Part shown: positions 48,910 through 61,800 of the stretch, in pieces | How positions within the stretch are numbered: the stretch's first letter is position 1 | Layout: every line of letters starts with the position of its first letter | NCBI RefSeq assembly: GCF_901709675.1 | Contig: NC_051095.1 | Span: 12,828,956-12,892,955, forward strand | Direction: 5' to 3' | From: Syngnathus acus | Taxonomy: Eukaryota > Chordata > Actinopteri > Syngnathiformes > Syngnathidae | DNA length: 64,000 nt | Translations under genes and position numbers: made by a program | The notes under the pieces: model-generated | The model's database searches: none | What the model saw: the letters and a program-made list of their open reading frames with translations, nothing else | What the model was told of the DNA's origin: nothing

Positions 48910-51204
48910 ATGGCAGACTTAACAACGCTTGAGAGCCTTTTGGAGATGGGCTTTGACCGGAACAGGGCGTGAGTGACAGTGGAGTTTTCTTATATTGCTT
49001 TTCTAAAGGTTAACTGAAAGAAGAAATGCTTATTTTGTCGTGTCTTTTCAGAGAGAGGGCTGTGGCCAGTACCGGGAACCAGGGGATCGAACAAGCAATG
49101 GACTGGTGAGTCGCAAACACACCAGAGCCGAGTCACCGAATGTGCAAAGTGATGGCTATTTTCATGCGTGTTTTCTTCAGGTTAATGGAGCACGAGAACG
49201 ACACGGACATTGATGAGCCATATAAGCCTTCTGTTCTGGCAGCACCGGATGATGACCAGACCGGCACGCAAGACGCTTCGCTCGGGGGTACAGCCGGAGG
49301 TGCGTGGAAGTTGAAAACACAAATATAAACAACCACTTGCATATTCTGGTTCCAGTTGTTGAATGTGAGCAACATGCAAAACTACAAGGCTTTGTGGTAT
49401 GTTCAACTTTCATTGTTTTGTCTTTTTGTTCATGTATGTATTGTGGTCTCTCAGTTGCGAGCGGAGAAGGCACACAGGTTGGGGATGCTGACAAAAAGGC
49501 CATGACAGAGGAGGAGAAACAGCAGCAAGTCAAAAGGTCAGAGTTCACAGCAGGGTTATAACAGTTTTGGATTGTTCTTTATAATGTCGTTAGTTTTTAA
49601 AGCAGTTTTCTGTTTTTATTCGTTTTTTTTAGGTATATGGTATTTGTATGTATGAGAGAATTGAAAAAGTCCAAGTATTGTGTCTTAAAATCTCAAGAGT
49701 AGTATTTTCAAATTTTATTAACAACAGATTATTTGTCAGGCTGATAGAACTGGCCAATATTTTCCCTTTTAAGTATAAGAACCTTGGTTCTAACATGGAC
49801 AGGAGTGACATTTTATCATGCTTAATACAAATCACTATGGATGGCCATGAACTTAGCATATGATTTGCATGGCTTTACTTTCCCAGCAATTCAATATCAC
49901 CAGGAAGTGTTTTGTTTTCAATGTAGCCTCTCTCAAACTGACCCGCTGCCTGTGTGCGTCAGACTGGAGGAGCTGATGCGACTGAAGCAGGCAGAGCGGC
50001 GAGAGCGCGAGCGCGCTGAAGAGCTGGAGAAGGAAAAGCAGCGGAGGAAGCAGGGTCAAGAGCTACAGCAGATTCGCAACAAGCTGCACGACGACGACAT
50101 GAAGAAGTTGGCTGAGCTGCGGCAAAGAGAGAAGATGGAGGACAAGATGGCCAGGTAAGGTCCCTGTCAACGTTTTGGAGGAGCAAAAAATGTCATGCTG
50201 ATTGACTTTGGTTTTTCACCACTAGGCAAAGGGTTATAGAAAAGATAGCAAGAGACAGGGAGGAGAGAGCACAAAAGGTAGTTGACTCTGCATTTTCTCT
50301 GTGGCAAAGCCAACAATCATGACTGGAATTTTTCTTGCCTTGTCGACCAAAGTTTGGAGGTGGAGGAACCTCAAGCACAAGTACGTCTTCAGTCCAGCCC
50401 AGCCCAGTGTCACCCACCGGTCAGGGCCCGCCCCCAACCAAGAGAGAGTACGACGAGTCCAGGATACAGGTCACTATTTGAATTTGGTTTGGTGCTTGAT
50501 CCATTTATTGGAATTTAAAATAGTCCTCTCTCACGATGTTCCCTTTTTTGACATCACGAGATCAAGACAGGTTCCGAAGTCTTCAAAGGCATTGAATCCA
50601 TGGATCGAAGACAAAAGCCTGGAATTAAAATATCTTTAGTCAATTTTAAAATAATGTTAACACATAATCAGGATTTTATTATTGTAAATATCATGGGCAG
50701 CTGCATACTCGCAGTTCAACACCAGTTCGTTTACCTATTAATTTCAACATCTCCAAAAAAATGTTATTCCTGCGTCAGTCCACTGTGGTCTCAAATGTCA
50801 AAATACATTTCTTAAAAACATGATTGCATTTTGCACCCTTTATTTTTAGAGAAGCAAGTTGACTTCCGCTTGTCCCGTGTTAACAGGTGCGCCTGCTGGA
50901 TGGATCCACCCTCACAGCAGTGTTTAAGGCCCAGGAGCCTCTGGCGGCGGTGCACGTTTACGTGCAGGTGAACGGCAACACGCCAGAGGGTCAGGAATTT
51001 ACGCTGCTGTCCCCTTATCCTCGTCACGTTTACACTGATCTGGACATGGAGAAGCCCCTCAAAGAGCTAGGTGAGAGACATTTAGCTGTTCGGCTGCACG
51101 TTACACACTTCTGGCCATCTTTGCTGTTTCTAATCCATTTCCCCTGGATTCATCCGTGTTTAGGTTTGGTGCCTTCCGCTGTGCTGGTCGTTACCAAAAA
51201 GTGA
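48910..51204 (+). CDS. ubxn1: UBX domain-containing protein 1 (UBXN1/SAKS1)
   Basis: Nine exons are 48910-48968, 49052-49105, 49181-49299, 49455-49536, 49963-50154, 50226-50277, 50353-50469, 50887-51070 and 51164-51204. All borders are GT/AG and all phases close, giving 299 residues (human about 297). The N-terminal UBA domain reads [17 protein letters not shown] and [14 protein letters not shown] long charged coiled coil follows (exons 5 and 6), then a Gly/Ser/Pro linker and a C-terminal UBX domain ([18 protein letters not shown] to [14 protein letters not shown]). The protein binds ubiquitin chains through UBA and p97/VCP through UBX. It slows deubiquitination and proteasomal delivery, and the human protein also dampens RIG-I/MAVS signalling. 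The start is the ATG right after the 5' UTR acceptor. It is convergent with prpf39. Confidence 0.95.
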
Positions 51205-51696
51205 GTTAAGGAGGAGCATTCTGCTCCATGAGCCTACCTCACCACCTCCACTACATTTACGCAAGAAAGACTGGACCGGACACCATGGCTTTAGTGTCAT
51301 TTTATCAGATAGTCAACTGGACTAATAATGATAAAGGTTGAAGTTACATGATCACTCATAATATCCGCTAACAGCTCCAAAAAACAAAACAAAAAAAAAT
51401 GGTTGTGTGGCTGGTTGATTTCACTGGATGTTTGTTTTGAATGCAGTGACTAAAGATGTATATAGTAAATCTAGTAGGCATCTGATTGGTGTCAATAAGG
51501 TCAACACAGAACACAAACGTTTAACGGGAGTCCTCCCTAATCAACCTAATTGAAAAATCCATTTGCCCTTTTAAAAGGGCATTAAATTGAATTCACAATT
51601 TACTGATTTTGTGAGATTCTACTCTGCCAGTTTTTATAAGTCAGAATATAGTGACAACTTGTATGTCTGCATAATTGACTTCAAGAATTGACTTTC

Positions 51697-51702
51697 AATA
51701 AA
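51697..51702 (+). terminator. Polyadenylation signal of ubxn1
   Basis: AATAAA lies about 490 bases after the stop codon and is followed by TG-rich sequence ('ttgctgtagtgctcattctatgtgttgg'-type, split here), a good downstream element. The next gene, prpf39, ends on the opposite strand 550 bases further. Confidence 0.55.
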
Positions 51703-52254
51703 GCTGACTTGGAGAATTGCTGTAGTGCTCATTCTATGTGTTGGAAAAAGGTAGGTGAAGCACATCACATACATGCAATTGAAGTTTTTTTTTTTTTCTA
51801 CAAACCACAAAACACTACATGTAGACAAGGTTGAACGCGTCTCTGCCTCAAATGGAGCGTTTCAAGATCCAAACACGTATATGCAGACATTATAAAATAT
51901 TTTATGTACATCAAGGGACAAAAGTGTTGCAGGACTGTTCAAAATCCCCCTGTAATAGATGGCTTGCAAAGTTAGATTATAAAATAACTTTCAAACAAAA
52001 CTGAAAGTTCATGGACAAATACAAAAATAGTTCTGTTTAAAACAGCGCAACGAGGTCAGTGAGTGTCCTCTGGCTACCTTGCAACACTTTGCCTGACCAC
52101 TCACACCAAGTCAATTGACAACAGTGATAAAGGCCAGAAGGCAGGACGAAGAGGAAAAGATGCTGGGAAACATTTGATGAGAACCAAACTTGGAAGGACT
52201 GGTGTTTTTTCTTTTTTTTCCTGTCCTGGTGCACCACTTAGTTCTCAGCAACCT

Positions 52255-55200
52255 TTAGCTGGGTGGATAGTATCCCTGGTTGTAGTTCCAGGTGTTTGGG
52301 TAGCCGTACTGTGGTTGCTGGCAGAAGGAAAAGCAAATATACACAAAACCAAAAAAATCAGTTGAAATCCGTTTTTAATAGAGTAATTCATTCATACCTG
52401 ATACCAGTTGCTGTATCCGCCATAGCCGCCGGATTGGGCGCTCACATCCATGGTCATCGCTGGGGGAGGCGGAACTGTGATTGGGGCCTGGGGATCAGTG
52501 GGCGGGACTTGTGCTGAAGTGCCATCTGCTGGGGCATCATCACCTTTGATCAGCTTCTCTTGGCCCTCATCCCTGTTGGGGAATTAGAATAAGGTGGTTG
52601 TGGCCATCATTGTATCTAGCGTGGAATGATGACATCAGCAGACTTCCAAGTTGTGCTTTGTTATAATTAGGAAGGGCTGTCTTGTTCCCCCCTTACCCGT
52701 TTTCTGCTTCTCTCTTTGTCCCGCCCAGCTCTTTGAGCAGCTTCTGGTGCTCTTCGTAGACAGACAGCACACTACACAGGATATAGAGGCAGGCTATGAA
52801 CGACGGGGACAGTCGGGAATATAACAAAAAGACCCTTTTTTACTGATGAATGAGATATTGACCTCTGGACAGAGTTGCTGTACTCTTCTACGAACTGGAG
52901 GCAGCGCTGTGAGAGGAGGATCTTGGTGCGCGGTGCGAGAGGCGCCGCCAGGGCTCGTGTCACACATTCCTGAACCGCCTCGGCCGAGGACCCTGGCTCG
53001 CTGGATGCCTCCAACTCCAGCAGGTTCAGGTGCAGCTTGTCATTACCCTGACGGTAAGAACTAGGAAGCTTAATCATCATGTTTTCAGAGCACTACTGAC
53101 ACCTAGTGACGTTTTGTAGGTCCTGTAGCGTAATAAGCCAATACATATTGCTTACATTCGAAAAATCTCACTGCACACCAGATAAAGTACACAAAGTAAA
53201 AGCAGAAGATGAATTTGATTCAAGATCTCGATTTTATTTTGATTTAACACAAATGTAATAAATCTGCTTTCATGGAGGACTAAAGAAATCTGAGAATATT
53301 TACTTTTGAGAGGTTGAAACTAAGTATTTTTGGACAATTTTAAATGCCACAGGACGAATAATCAATTGTCACAATAATTATCCATTACTTTGGTAATCTG
53401 TGGATCATTAAATAATCATTTCACCACGAATCCCAAAGTTTGGACATTGCCTTTTATGCATTTTTTCCACCTGGCTCGCCACCATCCTGCCAACTTATTT
53501 ATACAAAGGGAGGAGCGTGAGTCTGCGTTAACATTAGCTTGTGTAGAAAAATGATCACTGTGAAGCTTCATAGTAGACGTTTTGCTTCTACTTCTTTTGT
53601 GTAATTGAATAGATGGAGTTATTCAACTGTTTCGGAAAATGCAGAAAAGTGCTGCATCTTAAAGAAGTGGGACTATGCACTCACCGGACTGATCTCCAGC
53701 GCTTCCTGTAAAATGCTGCGAGCTCTGCCAGGGTTTCCGCCGAGCTTCAACAGCAGCCGAGCGAGCTTGATGGAGTAGAAGGCGTGCAAGATGGGCTTCT
53801 CTGTCGATTGGCTCACCGCCTCCTGCAGCAGAGCTTCTGACTGCTCGAGTTGGCCCGCCCTCCTCTCCAAAGCGGCCCTGTGGATACGAACCACGGCCAA
53901 ACCTGGCATGTTTTTATCCAGAGCCTCCAGCACCCGCCGAGCCTCGGCCAGGTCGCCTGAAGGCCAAGACGAGGCACGATGAGAAAAGAGGGGACGCAGG
54001 CAAAAATAACAGAACCGATAACAGAACAAGAGGAAAAGTTAGCATGTTGCGTTGTACCATGTCTCTCCTCGAAGGTGGCCCTCCGCATGTGGAGGTTAGG
54101 ATTGGACGGCAGGTGAAGACAGGCTCGCTTGTAGACAGCTCGAACTTCATCCACGCAGCGCGACTCCAGGTATTGAATGTACTGAACAAAGCACACGGCG
54201 AAAAATCGGACAAAACCATAGTACATGCTCACATTCTTGGGAAATTTCAGTACAGCGTTTACACTTACAAAACTTTTGTATTCTAGTCGATTAATTATGA
54301 CTTGGTAAAAATTCTGCCCACCAGTCACTTTCTTTCTCAAATATTATATTGTAGTATCTCTTGTGTAGTTTTCTTACCCTGGTCCAGAATTCCTCGTAGA
54401 GAGCACAGGCTATCAGACAGCGCTCAAAGAGAACACGAAGTCGGCGGTCGTCACGGGCAACCTCGGTTTCGCCCGTTCCTTGCTCAATCTGGGCTGTCAC
54501 TTCCGGTTCCTCAGTGGTCTCTTTGACATCTGTGTCCATCCTGTTTGAATCTGCATAGATGCCCCGGTATCAAACGGGATGTCGGCGGCTTCACATTTAC
54601 AAAACAATACCGGTGCAATGGCATCACCTTTGTTACAGTCTTCTTCGGGGTCTTTGCTCAGCTGGGCAAGCTCCCAGTCAAGGTACGAGTGCCAACCACG
54701 CAGCTGGATTTGATCAAGCGGCTTCACATGGAAGTAAGGACGTTTGATCTACAAATTGAATGCATCACTTTGAATGACTAATAAGGGCAGAAAAAATATT
54801 GGTTGAACTAGAACTTGGAAAAAAAGATTGGATCTCATTGTGACCTTGTTTTATCATTTCTGCTTGGTTATTGGTGGCTATTTTCATAAAAGAAGCGAGT
54901 CAGCAGTTCTGTACACAGTTCTAGATGATCTGATTTGACTTTAAGTGTAGGAGCTGTCTATAAGTGGTGAGCCCTATCTGACTGCTAAATCTGAGCATAT
55001 TATCGGTTTTGTTTTCCAGTGTAATGGTTTTTATATGTTGATTTTAGCGTGGAGATACTCCAACTAGATACTTAATGACAACAAAAGAATGCAAAACCAA
55101 CAGAATTATGACAATGGCTTAACTTGAAAGTTACATTTGTTCCAGACCAAGCTCGAATTAAATCACCATTCCCAGTTGGAATTAATTGAAAGTTCATTCA

Positions 55201-57575
55201 TCCTTTCAAGCCCCGAACTAGGCCCTTTGGTCTCTCTAGTAAGACTGAGGAGTTGAGAAGTGTGACCAATGCTTTTTGCAGTCGCGCATCATTAACAATG
55301 GTTTATGAATGAGACGAGGTCCAATGGAGGTCCAAGAATCAAAACAAAGGAGCATGACTCACAGTGTCTTCAAAATTCCATCTCTTGCGAACTTCATTTT
55401 CGTTCTCCTGGTAAATTTTGTCCCGGCGGAGCAACACTTGCTCTCTAATCCTCTGCATCAGCTCCTCCTAAGCAAAAAGAACACAGACACAATGAAGATC
55501 TCACTCATGGTGATGAGCTCAGTGCGACGTGGTGAAAAGTTCCTCACCGAGTCTGTGTCCTCAGGTGTGACGGGTTCTTCCTCTCCGGGCGGCATCTCTT
55601 TTCCTTTCTCCTTGGCCTGTTCGGCACGCTCCACTTTCTGGGTCTCCCGGCATAAGGCCCTCACCTCCTCATATTCCTCCGGTGAAAGTGCTTCTTTGGG
55701 CTCATTGCTGCTCAGGTGGGTCTTGAACCTATGCCAGATGCCACGTGCAACAATAATAACTATGTCTTTCTCAATCACGACTGGCGTTTCTCACTTTTCG
55801 TAGTGCGTGTTGTAGTGCTGCGTGGGAACTTTGAGGACTGTGTCTAGCACAGCTGTGACGTTCCTCAAGTTGCTTTGCTCCTTCTCCCATTCAACATACA
55901 GATCCCACAGCCGGTCCGAGTGGAAGTCCAGGCCTGCTGCTCCAACCGCGTCGTCAAACACACTGAAAGTTGAGCATGGATATCAGTTGGACACATTTTG
56001 GATAAAAGACAGTCCAAGTAAAGGTACTGGAATTCAGCTAATAGGAGCAAACTTTGTCCTTAAGACACATGCCACATATTTCTCCTTTAATATTCACTAT
56101 AGTATTCATTTTTACAGCTGCAATAAATACAAAAAAGTCCTGACCCCTGGTAAAAGCCATAACCCCTAACCAACTAACGATAACAGAAAATACAGTCCAT
56201 TGTGTGTACCTGCGAATACGCTTGGGCGACTCTGGCTGGTTCATGTCCAGTGTTCCCAAAAGGAGATTGACGTAGTGGATCCACAGGTCGACACTCAGAG
56301 GGATTGCCTGAAGACCCTGAACACACACCTAACACAAAGTACCCGATTAGCACCATAGACTCTGAAAACCAATAAAGTACAAGACAGAAAAGTTGGCTTC
56401 AAAGGTGATTTTTTGGGGTAAATTTCTTTACCTCTGCTGCTTTGTCGTTGTTACCCGCACGACGCTCCAAATCAGCAAATTTTTTCCAATAACCATAGCA
56501 GAGCGGATAGCGGCCGAGGAAGGCCATCAGGGCTCTCTGTGATGCTGCATTGTGGCCCTGACAGGAACGATGTGTTGATGTTACATGACGGAGAATCAAG
56601 ATCTGTGAGGCCTAATCTGATATTTGTCAAAAAAAGTTCTTTTTTTCCTTCATAAACATCAAGCTCTCACCTCTTGCTCACAGTATTGCAACAAGTCAGT
56701 CCAACTGGTGAAGTCTTGAGAGTTGTCGTGTGCGGTATTCCAGAGACGTTCAAAGTCTGCTGGCATATCGACTTCCTCATCCTTTGTGGCTGGAGGCAGT
56801 GAGAAGGAAGCAGTATCTGGCTGTGCAAAGGCCTCAGAGGCCGGGTTTGTGAAGCCATTCTCGTCTGACATCTCTGGTAGAGGTAACGTGGGAACCTCAG
56901 CAGCCTCCATGGCTAGAAAAGAGCATATTCATAAAAAAATCTCTTTAAGAATTAACTTTCATGCCTGCCATTAGATCAATGTTAACTTACATTGATAACA
57001 TTTTCTAACTTCCTATGCATAACTAAAAACGTCAGCCTCCTACCCCAATACATTAGCAAAAAGCGCGATTGAAATGTTTGCTCTTTTAGGCTGCAACAAC
57101 CGGCGTTCCCACATTGTTAGTCTGTGACTGTCACAGAAAGTGCTAATAGTTGCATTTAAATTAAACGCTGGTTTCACTATATCGGAAGACCCAGCCACAT
57201 TTTACGCAAAGGCTGCGTGGGGGATAAGGTGGGCTGTATCCCCATTTGGTACCCCCCATCGATAGATAGCTGCATTCAGAGCGAAGTAGACCTCTTATTC
57301 AGGCCCTTACTTGAAACTACTATTAAGAATTCATGACTAACGTAGCGAAAAGCATATGAAGCACGCTTTGTGACAAGTGGTTTTGCTCGTCACGGATGCC
57401 CTCAAACCGTGCACACATCTTACTGGGACGCTTATCTTGTACTCATGCAGAATGAACCACCACTCTAAACCTACGTCCGACACGTAACATTGCTTTGACC
57501 CTATTCAACTTAGTTTAAAGTACCTGAAGGCTCTCCGAGCTCCCTATTTTCGCTCATTTCGCCGTCCGTCGCCAT
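52255..57575 (-). CDS. prpf39: Pre-mRNA-processing factor 39 (PRPF39)
   Basis: Fifteen exons (minus): 57575-57524, 56912-56671, 56557-56432, 56328-56210, 55962-55795, 55728-55548, 55467-55363, 54748-54628, 54550-54378, 54181-54058, 53956-53685, 53047-52863, 52771-52697, 52572-52398 and 52317-52255. All phases close, giving 726 residues. The body is a run of HAT (half-a-TPR) repeats. Family landmarks are 'YGYWKKFADLERRAGN', 'SVDLWIHYVNLL', 'RPYFHVKPLD', 'RCLIACALYEEFW', and a Tyr/Asn-rich tail (QYGYPNTWNYNQGYYPP) like the human end. Prp39 forms part of the U1 snRNP in yeast; the vertebrate protein dimerises and supports 5' splice-site choice. An acidic insert (MDTDVKETTEEPEV) in exon 9 is absent from human as I remember it. 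The exon 9 acceptor at 54550 is the one that keeps the frame. Confidence 0.94.
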
Positions 57576-57593
57576 GATGGCAAGCCTCACTAC

Positions 57594-57638
57594 TACGTCA
57601 CAAAAGCGCGCCAGAAGCAGTTACTTTACCTGACGTCA
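57594..57638. promoter_or_regulatory. CRE-like sites upstream of prpf39
   Basis: A perfect palindromic TGACGTCA lies at 57631-57638, 56 bases upstream of the prpf39 start codon. A half site, TACGTCA, lies at 57594-57600. Such CREB/ATF sites near the transcription start are common in CpG-rich housekeeping promoters. The role here is inferred from motif and position. Confidence 0.5.
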
Positions 57639-57828
57639 TCAAGTGCGCCACTAATGTGACCAAAAAAAAATAATATATATATACACACATTACATTAGAT
57701 GGTTAGTGTACAATTTGTTGTATTCATGCATTTGCTTACAGGACAAGACAAGTAACAATTCAAAAAAATAAAAAGCTGATCCATAAATACACAAAACAAA
57801 GAGGGTCTTCCTATAACAATTGGTCTTC

Positions 57829-57834
57829 TTTATT
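57829..57834 (-). terminator. Candidate polyadenylation signal of ganab
   Basis: AATAAA on the minus strand (TTTATT on +) lies about 1.03 kb past the ganab stop codon and about 250 bases before the prpf39 start codon. It would give a long 3' UTR that ends just short of the prpf39 promoter. Confidence 0.4.
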
Positions 57835-58859
57835 TTCACTTGGTCACATCTTTTAAAGTATATCTGACAACTCTGACCGATAGTCTGCTTCTTCACTTCT
57901 ATTACCACTGTATCAAGTTGGGAAAAAAAAAGCAGTAACATTTACAATCATAAAAACAATAGAAAAGCAGATTGACACCATTTGAAAGAACAGGACAAAA
58001 TCAGACTCCCAATGATCATTTAGATTTGTGCAGTGCAGCTGACATGCTTCCATTCTAAGGTTTAACTCAGAAAACAAAGGGGTATGCCTTTCAGATTTAC
58101 ATTTAAGATAATTGAGACCCATAAAATCTGGAAATGTTGAATTCAAGACAGAAATCTAAACGATACTTGGGTTGTCAGAAGTGCATTAAAATTAACAGGA
58201 AACAAATAAATGGAAAGGCAAACAATTACAAATGGAAGGAAAACAACAGGATAACCCAGTGGTTCAGTAGCCAATAGCATTTCTATTGTGAAGTGTTGAT
58301 CAAAAGATAAACATTTTGGAAAGCAGCTTATCTCCATGATCCCTTACCAAAGCAAATACTTACTTCTTTACAGACAACTTCATCTGTCACTAATTTATAA
58401 TGAGGTTGAAAATGCCAATTGTAAACTGAAAACGTGAGAAGCAAGGTCAGTTGTTTTCTTCATATTGCAAAACCTAAAAATCTAAATATGCATTGGGTGA
58501 AAATCAATCTGTAATACACCATCAGACAGAGCATTTGCTATGACATTTACCAGTATATTTGTACTTCAGAGGCTCAGCCGAGTATGATTTGATTTGTTAA
58601 GGATTAATGACATCAGTTTTTATAAGTTACATAACATTACACAAAAAAGGGGGCACATGAGTGTATCGACGTGCACTTCAGATAAAAGTGAGGGTGTGTG
58701 TGTGTGTGTGTGCGTGTGTGTGTGTGTGTAGGTGTGTTGCATTGTGTTCAAGTTCAAGTGGGGAATCTTGTTGCTCTTTTCTCTTATATTCAGTCACTTG
58801 CTAATTTCTCTTATAATCAGTCACTATTTCCTCCTACTCCTCATCTACTCTCTCAACAG

Positions 58860-61800
58860 TTACTGTAGCATCACAGTCCAATCAGTGCCTGCGTTCACGC
58901 CGGGCTTGCGGAGCGTCAATACTGACGTAGAAGCATCGAAGTCAAACTCAAGCTGGCTCTTCTGACCATCTATGAAAGGCCAAAAGAAATGAAAGCAACG
59001 TAAAAAAAGACTGACGCAAATAGCAAGTGAAAACAAATGAAAAAAGACTCACCGGCTGTCTTTAAGGTAGCCTTGGTGGGCTTACTACCCCCCAGTATGA
59101 CGATGCGTTCAATAATGGAACTGGTCGAGAAATGGGCCTCTGGGGCAAGGTTTCTGAGGGGCATTACAATTTCATTTAAAATATTTACCAACAGCATTAT
59201 TCCAAAAGCATAGTCACTGTTTGCAGATATTATTTACAACCTATCAATTGCTCACTGAAAAACACACCTACAGTATTCAACTATTTTTGCACCATCTCCT
59301 GGCATCTTTCTACCAAGGACCTATGCTGATGTGTGATGAGTTTCATTTTGGGAGGGGGAAGTAGTGCTTTGTCACCATCTTGTGGCATCTTGGTGCCAAG
59401 GAACTGTGTTTAAAGTGAGTTGAGGAGCTTAATTTAGAAAAAATTTTTTTTTTTTTTGCCACCATCTTGTGGACTCTACAAACATTTTTCAAGGGGCACT
59501 AAATATTCTTTAAACTAAGAGATAGGTCTTCTTATACTTAAAAGAAAATAATTTCTGCTCATTGAAACTCACACAGAGGAGAGGAGGTTGTTGGCAAATG
59601 ACAGCCTCCTGTGAATGAACTCCTCCTTCTCAAAGTTGAAAGTGTGTCCATCATCGATGTAGAGCTCTCCCTCTGCAGCTCTCTGTGAAAATTTCGACAC
59701 GTCTTTGAATATGAAATGACAACCTGCAACATGTTGCTTTAATGATTTGACGTACCTGACGACCAAGGGCCACGTACACGGTGTATGGGTCTTGCTCCAT
59801 ACAGGTGGAAGATCTACGCACTCGAAGCTTTCTGGGAATAATGGAGCCACCGCGCTGGAAAACTGGGATCTGACATGAAAACAGAAAACACAATTAGTGA
59901 GTTATGACTGAAGGAATAAAATGCACAGATAAAAGAGGCGATCACAGATTATGTGTGAGATTAGAGTCTTACAGAGCTCATGGTGACTGGAATGTAAAGG
60001 TTCTGGCCGCCATTGTGCTTCTGGAAGGTGTGGACATCAAACCAGACCTGACAGTAGAACAGAAGAGGTAAGATGTCCGACACCACAAAGTCAACAGACA
60101 TGGCATAAAAACTTTATTTCTATACCTCCTCCTTTCCTGGCAGGTAAGCAGTTACTCCAGTGGCTCCCTCCTCAGTGACAGGGTGCACCAACAAGTCTCG
60201 ACCTATGGCAAAATAGAAAGTGTTTAAAACACTTGCAAAAGATTGACTTATTCAGTAGCAACATGAGGACAACCGTGTTACTTGTTAAAACAAAACTCGA
60301 ATGCTGCAGTAAAATTATTCACAAGTATAATAATCAGAATGAATTTTCAACATTTGGTCTCACCAATCAAAAACTCATCATCCAGAGCATAAGTAGCAGG
60401 ATCCTGAGGATATTCTACCCACAGCGGCCTACAAAAACAAAAGAACGTCACTGTGGGTTCCCACTGTAGTTTCTAAACCTAGTAAACAGTTGGACATTAG
60501 TTTCATCAGCCATTTGATGAAGAAAAAAAAAAAAAGATTCAAATCACAAGTATTAAAAACATCCAAAGCAAACCATGACTCAATTCAAATGTATTCAAGT
60601 GTCTACTAAATGCTCACCTCATGACTGGATGCCCAGTGAGATACGTGTGGTAGAACTGCTGGTACCAATACGGCAGCAGGCTGTAGCGTTGGCGCACAGC
60701 CTCTCGGATCAGAGCAGTGTTCTCTGGGCCGAAAAGCCATGGTTCACGACGGGGAGTGTCCAGGTGGGCGTGGGCCCTAAAGAACGGCTGGTAGGCTCCT
60801 GTCTGGTACCAACGCACCAGCAGCTCTGAGCTGGGAGACTTGAAGAAACCCCCGACATCAGCTACAGGACAAGATAAGGAAAGATAATTGAGGATCTTGA
60901 GAATTTGTTGCATAGACACAGAAAACCAAGGTTTGTTGTGACATTTTCACAAGAAAAACACCACCGTAGAGTAAAATTAAAATATAATCAAGCCAAAAGG
61001 TAGCAGCACACACACACAGTAGTATTTATGTGAGTTTGAAGAGGCGTGGCGCCGTGACTGACCGCAAATCTGGTTGGCTGTCAACTACAATTAGTTCAGC
61101 GCTAATGTCGCCGCAATGCTACTTGCGAGCGTTATTTGCTTGTAATTCTAATTTTGGCTGGTTACATAAAGCAGAAAGAAAAACGGGTGTTATGACCTTT
61201 TGGCTCTCATGTGTAAAGGTACATCAGTTCCAATGGTATTATAGTTAATGAAATAACTAAGAGAAAATTTGAAAAACATTTTCATTCATGAAATAAACTA
61301 AAAATGATAACCAAGTGAAACTATATTTATATAATTATAATTAAGGCACAAAAGTCCTTATTTTTCATCTATGTCAATTAATTTCATACATTAGCGTTCA
61401 GGGTTTACTTTAAATGTACTGTAAAGATGACGGAAGGTTGAATAGTCATTTGGGACTGTAGTTTATTTTATTCCTTAGTTACTGATGTACTTAGTTACAG
61501 CATTACTACAGGGCATGACCGCGTTAAAACTGCCGGTGACTATTTCAGCGCCTTTTTGAGATCACATACTTTTCAAAGATAACTTGGGAGAGTGTCACTT
61601 ACCACCACAAAAAGATATTCCTACCAGACCAATACTCAGACACATGGGGATGGACATTTTTAGGTGACCCCACTCAGCAGCATTATCGCCAGTCCATACA
61701 GCACCTAGAGATAGAAAAACACTCTTGAAACAGAATAATTCACTACTGTTGCCTCAATAAACAGTACACGAAGGTTTAGTGACGGGCAATGAAAACAGAC

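Larger units (their letters stand above)
57576..58859. other. prpf39 promoter side and ganab 3' UTR
   Basis: The first 100 bases upstream of the prpf39 start codon are CpG-rich with CRE-like sites. The remainder, AT-rich with a GT microsatellite at about 58689-58730, is most likely the 3' UTR of ganab, which reads toward prpf39. No other exon is seen. Confidence 0.5.

Noticed and set aside
54497-54727. prpf39 exon 8 read straight through into the next segment
   Set aside because: The continuous frame reaches a stop. The acceptors at 54550 and donor at 54628 restore the conserved protein.
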